The notes under the pieces were generated by a model. It worked only from the letters and a program-made list of their open reading frames with translations, made no database searches and was not told the origin of the DNA. Both the position numbers and the translations under genes were made by a program. DNA of 64,000 nucleotides from BOG-908 sp965198855 (GTDB lineage: Bacteria > Pseudomonadota > Alphaproteobacteria > Acetobacterales > Acetobacteraceae), in the NCBI GenBank assembly GCA_965198855.1, contig CBDAPZ010000001.1, positions 2,418,001 to 2,482,000 on the forward strand, in the 5' to 3' direction. Below are positions 59,710 through 64,000 of the stretch, in pieces; within the stretch, counting starts at the first letter, position 1, and the number at the start of each line of letters is the position of its first letter.

Positions 59710-60507
59710 ATGCGTCTGAGCCTTTTTCAAGGCCCTCTTTTTACGGGCAGTACTGCCGACATGCTCGGCGTCCTGGAAAAGGCTGCTTTCAGCGCGGGGA
59801 GTGGCCTGCTGATCAGCCCTGAGCTTTTCCTCACTGGCTACAATATCGGCGCCGATCGCCTTCGCGCGCTGGCGGAGCCGGTTGACGGCCCTTCTGCTCG
59901 GTCTGCGGGCGAGATTGCAAGGGCATCGGGTGCAGCTTTGCTCTACGGATATGCGGAGCGTGGCGAGGATGGCCGCGTGTATAATGCGGCTTTGCTGATC
60001 GGCCGTGATGGGCGGCGTTTGGCGAATTTCCGCAAGCTGCATCTGTTCGGTGCGATGGAGACCGAGGTTTTCACGCCGGGCGAGAATGCCGCGGTGATGG
60101 CCGAGATAGAAGGTGTGAAACTCGGTATTCTTATCTGCTACGACGTGGAGTTTCCAGAAACGGTGCGTAGCCTCGCCTTGGCTGGCGCCGATTTGGTGGT
60201 GGTGCCGACAGCATTGATGCGGCCGTATGAGTTCGTGCCGCGTGTCCTGGTGCCAACGCGTGCCTATGAGAACAGCGTGTGCGTCGCTTATGCCAATCGC
60301 TGCGGGAGCGAGGGTGATCTGGTGTATCCGGGCGAGAGTTGCATTGTCGGGCCTGATGGGCGTGATCTCGCGCGTGCCGGTGATGGCGAGGCGCTGATCA
60401 GCGCCGAGCTGGATACACCCATGTTTGAGAAGGCTCGCTTGTTCAATACGTTTCTGGCAAATCGTCGCCCTTCCCTTTACGGCGCCTTGACGGACGGCAA
60501 GACATGA
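59710..60507 (+). CDS. davA: 5-Aminopentanamidase (delta-aminovaleramidase), nitrilase superfamily
   Basis: A 265-residue carbon-nitrogen hydrolase. The Glu-Lys-Cys triad is in ISPELFLTGYN, NFRKLHLFG and ILICYDVEFPETVR. It hydrolyses 5-aminovaleramide to 5-aminovalerate and ammonia, the second step of lysine breakdown by the Dav route. The assignment is specific because the next gene, overlapping by four bases (ATGA), is a lysine 2-monooxygenase. Other amidase roles in this superfamily cannot be fully excluded. Confidence 0.88.
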   Translation: MRLSLFQGPLFTGSTADMLGVLEKAAFSAGSGLLISPELFLTGYNIGADRLRALAEPVDGPSARSAGEIARASGAALLYGYAERGEDGRVYNAALLIGRDGRRLANFRKLHLFGAMETEVFTPGENAAVMAEIEGVKLGILICYDVEFPETVRSLALAGADLVVVPTALMRPYEFVPRVLVPTRAYENSVCVAYANRCGSEGDLVYPGESCIVGPDGRDLARAGDGEALISAELDTPMFEKARLFNTFLANRRPSLYGALTDGKT

Positions 60508-62195
60508 GCGTGCTGCACCAGCAGACCGACGAGACCGCAACGGCGCGACGTCGAATCACCACGTTCGGCCCCGATTTTCCGTTTCCGTTCGATGACTGGA
60601 TCAACCACCCGGCCGGCCTCGGTAGCCTGCCTGCGGACCAGCACGGGATGGAGGTGGCGATCGTCGGCGGTGGCATCGCCGGTATTTCGGCCGCTTATGA
60701 GTTGATGAAACTCGGGCTGAAGCCGGTGATCTACGAGGCTGGGCGGCTTGGCGGCCGGCTGCGTTCGGAGCCGTTCGAGGGCGATAGCGGCATCATTGCC
60801 GAGCTCGGCGGCATGCGGTTTCCGGAATCCTCCGTGTGCTTCTATTATTATCTCAACCTGCTCGGCCTGCAGACACGACCGTTCCCCAATCCGCTCGATG
60901 CGGCGACCCCCAGCACGCTGCTCGATTTGGAAGGCGACCAGGTCTATGTGGAAACCGACAAGAATTTGCCGCCAGTGCTGCGGGAAATATCCGATGCCTG
61001 GCGCGATGCACTGGAAGAACATGCAGAGTTCTCCGCTGTGCAGTCCGCGATTCGGGAGCGCGATGTCGGCCGATTGAAGGAGATCTGGAACCGGCTCGTG
61101 CCACTCTGGGACGAACGTACCTTCTATGATTTCGTCGCCACCTCTCAGGCTTTCCGCAAATACCCGTTCCGCCACCGCGAGATTTTCGGCATGGTGGGTT
61201 TCGGCACCGGTGGCTGGGATAGCGATTTCCCCAACTCCATGCTGGAGATCCTGCGCGTTGCCTATACCAATCTCGACGAAAACCAGCGCATGGTGGTCGG
61301 CGGCGTAGAGCAATTACCGCGCCGCCTCTGGGGGCATGCACCGGACACATGCGTCTTCTGGCCGCAAGGCACCTCGCTTTCCACCCTGCACCAGGGCTCC
61401 CCGCGGCCGGGGGTAACGAAAATCGCTCGTGCCGAGAACAACAGGTTCGCAGTTACGGATCGGTGGGGCGGCGTGCGGCGCTATCCGGCGGTGCTCGTCA
61501 CCTGCCAGTCATGGCTGCTCACCACCCATATCGATTGCGACGAATCGCTGCTGTCGCAACCGCTCTGGATGGCGCTGGATCGCACGCGCTATATGCAATC
61601 GTCCAAGACCTTCGTCATGGTCGACCGCCCGTTCTGGAAAGATCGTGATCCTGTCACCGGTCGCCACATGATGAGCATGACTCTGACCGATCGGCTGACA
61701 CGCGGTACCTATCTGTTCGACGAAGGCGAGGGCAAGCCCGCCTCCATCTGCCTCTCCTATTCCTGGATGGGCGATGCGCTAAAGGTGCTGCCGCTCTCGA
61801 TCGACCAGCGGGTTTCGCTGATGCTGAAGGCACTGCGACAGGTGTATCCGAATGTCGATATCGCTTCGCACATCATTGGCAATCCGATCACCGTCTCCTG
61901 GGAATCGGATCCGAATTTCCTTGGCGCCTTCAAGGGCGCGTTACCTGGCCATTATCGTTACAATCACCGCATGTATACGCATTTCATGCAGGACAAGAAG
62001 CCGGCAGCCGAACAAGGCATTTTTCTGGCGGGTGACGGTATTTCCTGGACGCCGGCCTGGGCTGAGGGTGCGATCCAGACGGCGCTGAATGCGGTTTGGG
62101 GAATCATGAATCATCTTGGTGGGAAGAGCCACGCCGAGAATCCTGGGCCGGGGGATCTTTTTGAGGAACTCGGACCTTTGGCGCTGCCGGATTAA
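60504..62195 (+). CDS. davB: L-lysine 2-monooxygenase
   Basis: A 563-residue flavin monooxygenase of the lysine/tryptophan 2-monooxygenase group, turning L-lysine into 5-aminovaleramide with CO2 release. It is near-colinear with Pseudomonas DavB as I recall it: FGPDFPFPFDDWINHPAGLG, the FAD motif VAIVGGGIAGISAAYELMKL, ELGGMRFPESS, GFGTGGWDSDFPNSMLEILR, DRTRYMQSSKTFVMVDRPFW and SWTPAWAEGAIQTALNAVWG. Length matches. Transaminase and glutarate steps (davT, davD) are not in the window. Confidence 0.93.
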   Translation: MSVLHQQTDETATARRRITTFGPDFPFPFDDWINHPAGLGSLPADQHGMEVAIVGGGIAGISAAYELMKLGLKPVIYEAGRLGGRLRSEPFEGDSGIIAELGGMRFPESSVCFYYYLNLLGLQTRPFPNPLDAATPSTLLDLEGDQVYVETDKNLPPVLREISDAWRDALEEHAEFSAVQSAIRERDVGRLKEIWNRLVPLWDERTFYDFVATSQAFRKYPFRHREIFGMVGFGTGGWDSDFPNSMLEILRVAYTNLDENQRMVVGGVEQLPRRLWGHAPDTCVFWPQGTSLSTLHQGSPRPGVTKIARAENNRFAVTDRWGGVRRYPAVLVTCQSWLLTTHIDCDESLLSQPLWMALDRTRYMQSSKTFVMVDRPFWKDRDPVTGRHMMSMTLTDRLTRGTYLFDEGEGKPASICLSYSWMGDALKVLPLSIDQRVSLMLKALRQVYPNVDIASHIIGNPITVSWESDPNFLGAFKGALPGHYRYNHRMYTHFMQDKKPAAEQGIFLAGDGISWTPAWAEGAIQTALNAVWGIMNHLGGKSHAENPGPGDLFEELGPLALPD

Positions 62196-62295
62196 GGAAG
62201 CAAGGTTTCCGCAGATGTCGCAGATAAGACAAGGCGCTGCGCAGATGAGGTGACGGGGATCCTTCCTTATCTGCGCAATCTGCGGAAGACTTTTT
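62196..62295. repeat. Second intergenic repeat type (CGCAGATAA/ATCTGCG arms)
   Basis: GGAAGCAAGGTTTCCGCAGA, GCAGATAAGACAAGG, then TTATCTGCGCAATCTGCGGA and a T-rich end. Similar to 19650-19741. Confidence 0.55.
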
Positions 62296-62312
62296 CTCTG
62301 TCCGTCGTACAT

Positions 62313-62342
62313 AAAAAAGCCGGCGCTTTTGGCGCCGGCTTT
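62313..62342. terminator. Strong bidirectional hairpin terminator
   Basis: AAAAAAGCCGGCGC pairs with GCGCCGGCTTT around CTTTTG, giving a GC-rich stem with an A-run on one side and T-run on the other. It sits between convergent davB and the S53 protease gene. Confidence 0.88.
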
Positions 62343-62362
62343 CAGAGTTAGTTTTGTGAGAC

Positions 62363-64000
62363 TTAGTCTTTGATGAGATCCGGCAGGTATGGCGTGCCGA
62401 GGCCGGTCACGTCGTCATATCCGGCGGTCGTGTAGTTAAATACGTCGTTGATGCCCTCGCAGATGGTCGAGGCGCAGACTTCCAGCGCATAGGGAGTGGG
62501 GTAGACGACTTCCGGTACCGAGTTGATGGTGACGACACGCACCAGAGAGGGACTCGTGACATAGCCACGAAGCACTGCGGTGGGCGTGGTCGGCGCCAGC
62601 ACGTCAACGAGAGCGGCACTTTTCTGCGTCGCACCCGTTTTCAGACTGTAAAGCAACGGATTGGCAAATCCGACAGCCGGCTTGCCGGCCGCTTTGCGTG
62701 CCTGATCGAGCCGCGCCATGACGCCCGCCATCAGCGGAGAAGCAAGGCTGGTGCCGCCCTCATCGAGCTCGCAATACTCGGTGGTGGTGGTCAGCGCCGT
62801 GCACCCAGTATCCTCGTAGTTTCCGGCAATGGTGAAGGTCTCGCCATAGAGATAGCCGGTGTAAGGATCAGCAACCATGGAAACGTCGGGGCTCACCCGC
62901 TGCGGGCTCGAAAGCGCGACCGTATAGCCGCTCGCCACGTTCTCCGTCGTCGCCAGCGCGGCGGGAACAACACCCACCTGGTAGGCAGGCTGCGGCTCGA
63001 TAAGGCTGATGCCGCCGCCTGAGCCCGAGTAGAAGGAGAAGTCGTAGTAGGTGAGCCCAAAATCGGTGGTGGTGGTGAGCCCGCTGGTGGTGATCGAGCT
63101 GCTGCTGTTCACCGTGGCGCCGGCGAGATAATCGCGCGCGGTGCCCCAACCCCACTCGCCCTTGTTGCCGCCGGCACCGTAAAGTGCCAACGACGTGCCG
63201 CCGACACCGGTCACATACGGGCTGGTGGCCTGATAGGAACCGCTGGCAACGCCATTGACCTGCGAAAGATCGCCGTCGTCACCGGAGCTGAATAGGATCG
63301 TCTGGCCCTGTGTCGCGGCGACCTCGGATGCCTGATCCAGCATAGCGACGGAGGCGGCATCAATGCCCTCCCCGTTATAGCCGTAGCTGTTGGTGATCAC
63401 GTCGGCCTGCACGTTATAGACGGCGTTGAGAAATGCGACAGTCAGCGATTCGTTGCAGTCGCGCGCGCCGATATAGACGATGGTCGCACCCGGCGCCGAT
63501 CCATGCACGGACGCAAGATCGAGGCTTTGCTCAACGAACCAGCCCTGCGGCCCGCACGCTTCGCTCGGACTGACATTGTAGATGCCTTCGGGAATAACCT
63601 GCGAGAAATTCGCAGCAGTCAGCGCCGGCAAGGAGTGGTTTTTGGCGTAGCGATTGCCGTCGGCCTCGAGCGTCGGCGACGCATAGGCATCGATGATCGC
63701 AACCGTGACGCCGGTGCCATCCGGTTTCACCTTGTTCAGGCCGTATGCGATCTGGATCTGCTGTGGCGTATAGCCGCACATCAGCCAGGGCAAAGTCTTT
63801 TTGTAGGGACCAGGCTTGGTGCTGAGAACGGCCGAGGTATCACCGAAATAGGTGCTGCAATAAGGAGAAGGCGTGTTGCCGGTGGTGGGCGGCGCGATAA
63901 CCGCAGGTTTCACTGCATCGCTCGTCAGATCAGGCGCAGCCATCGTTGGCGAGGAAATCTGCGTTCTTGCCTCTTCCCGGGTGGCGGATTGATGAAACGG
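62363..64000 (-). CDS. S53 family serine-carboxyl peptidase (sedolisin), 5' end beyond window
   Basis: An acid-acting subtilisin-fold protease. From an internal ATG at 63943 it is 526 residues, but the frame stays open to the edge (TREEARTQISSPT), so the signal and propeptide probably lie outside. Catalytic Glu and Asp are in WFVEQSLDLASVHGSAPGA (E-x3-D); the oxyanion Asp is in LFSSGDDGD; the Ser is in GGTSLASPLMAGV. The calcium-site end is YDDVTGLGTPYLPDL. Such enzymes are secreted and work at low pH, in keeping with an acidophile. Confidence 0.92.
   Translation of the reverse strand, partial: PFHQSATREEARTQISSPTMAAPDLTSDAVKPAVIAPPTTGNTPSPYCSTYFGDTSAVLSTKPGPYKKTLPWLMCGYTPQQIQIAYGLNKVKPDGTGVTVAIIDAYASPTLEADGNRYAKNHSLPALTAANFSQVIPEGIYNVSPSEACGPQGWFVEQSLDLASVHGSAPGATIVYIGARDCNESLTVAFLNAVYNVQADVITNSYGYNGEGIDAASVAMLDQASEVAATQGQTILFSSGDDGDLSQVNGVASGSYQATSPYVTGVGGTSLALYGAGGNKGEWGWGTARDYLAGATVNSSSSITTSGLTTTTDFGLTYYDFSFYSGSGGGISLIEPQPAYQVGVVPAALATTENVASGYTVALSSPQRVSPDVSMVADPYTGYLYGETFTIAGNYEDTGCTALTTTTEYCELDEGGTSLASPLMAGVMARLDQARKAAGKPAVGFANPLLYSLKTGATQKSAALVDVLAPTTPTAVLRGYVTSPSLVRVVTINSVPEVVYPTPYALEVCASTICEGINDVFNYTTAGYDDVTGLGTPYLPDLIKD

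Overview
The window reads as high-GC chromosomal DNA of an alphaproteobacterium, most likely an acidophilic member of the Acetobacteraceae (Acidocella, Acidiphilium or a relative). This is inferred from the core gene order (murA, hisG-hisD, infA-maf-rng-yacG, tRNA-Phe), an acid-type sedolisin protease and family-level protein similarities. No 16S gene is present, so genus is not settled.

Layout. 1-11.9 kb is mostly housekeeping: the 3' part of purL, bolA, grxD, a TetR regulator, two envelope/sugar membrane proteins, a flavin reductase, dapF, mtaB and ftsY. 12-17.4 kb, on the minus strand, holds a secreted protein with a cellulose-binding-like domain and a three-gene block: a HAD-UbiA prenyltransferase fusion, a DprE1-like FAD oxidase and a GT87 membrane glycosyltransferase. 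It looks like polyprenyl-phosphate-pentose synthesis and use. 17.6-28 kb returns to core genes: a 52-residue conserved-looking small protein, dcd, murA, a hybrid sensor kinase, hisG, hisD, infA, maf, rng and yacG.

28.0-41.5 kb is an accessory and decaying zone. It begins at tRNA-Phe with small phage-like genes and no integrase, then runs into a ba3-type oxidase subunit I that has lost its N-terminal half. Beyond are a diheme cytochrome c, a nickel/cobalt permease, two Crp/Fnr regulators, a remnant of a complex-I/hydrogenase-4-like membrane subunit, a Tat-exported ferritin-like protein, an FAH-family hydrolase, an RND-adaptor pseudogene, a catalase-family pseudogene and several small DUF proteins. 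Several frames here, and also maf, are broken by a single base, often in a homopolymer; the raw reads should be checked.

41.7-64 kb carries an ABC-F ATPase, a membrane-anchored Clp-type AAA+ ATPase coupled to a membrane/periplasmic partner, a LigB-type dioxygenase and a pirin. Next come two divergent paralogous proteins of about 1,360 residues, each with two GT4 glycosyltransferase modules, then a carboxymuconolactone-decarboxylase-family protein, YceI, proA, a davA-davB lysine catabolic pair, and an S53 protease that runs off the right edge.

At least 14 copies of an intergenic palindromic repeat (core around CTTCTTTTCTGAAGAAAAGAAG) are scattered from 17 to 60 kb. The best candidates for undescribed biology are the giant double-glycosyltransferase pair, the membrane-tethered Clp-like operon, and the HAD-UbiA/DprE1/GT87 block.
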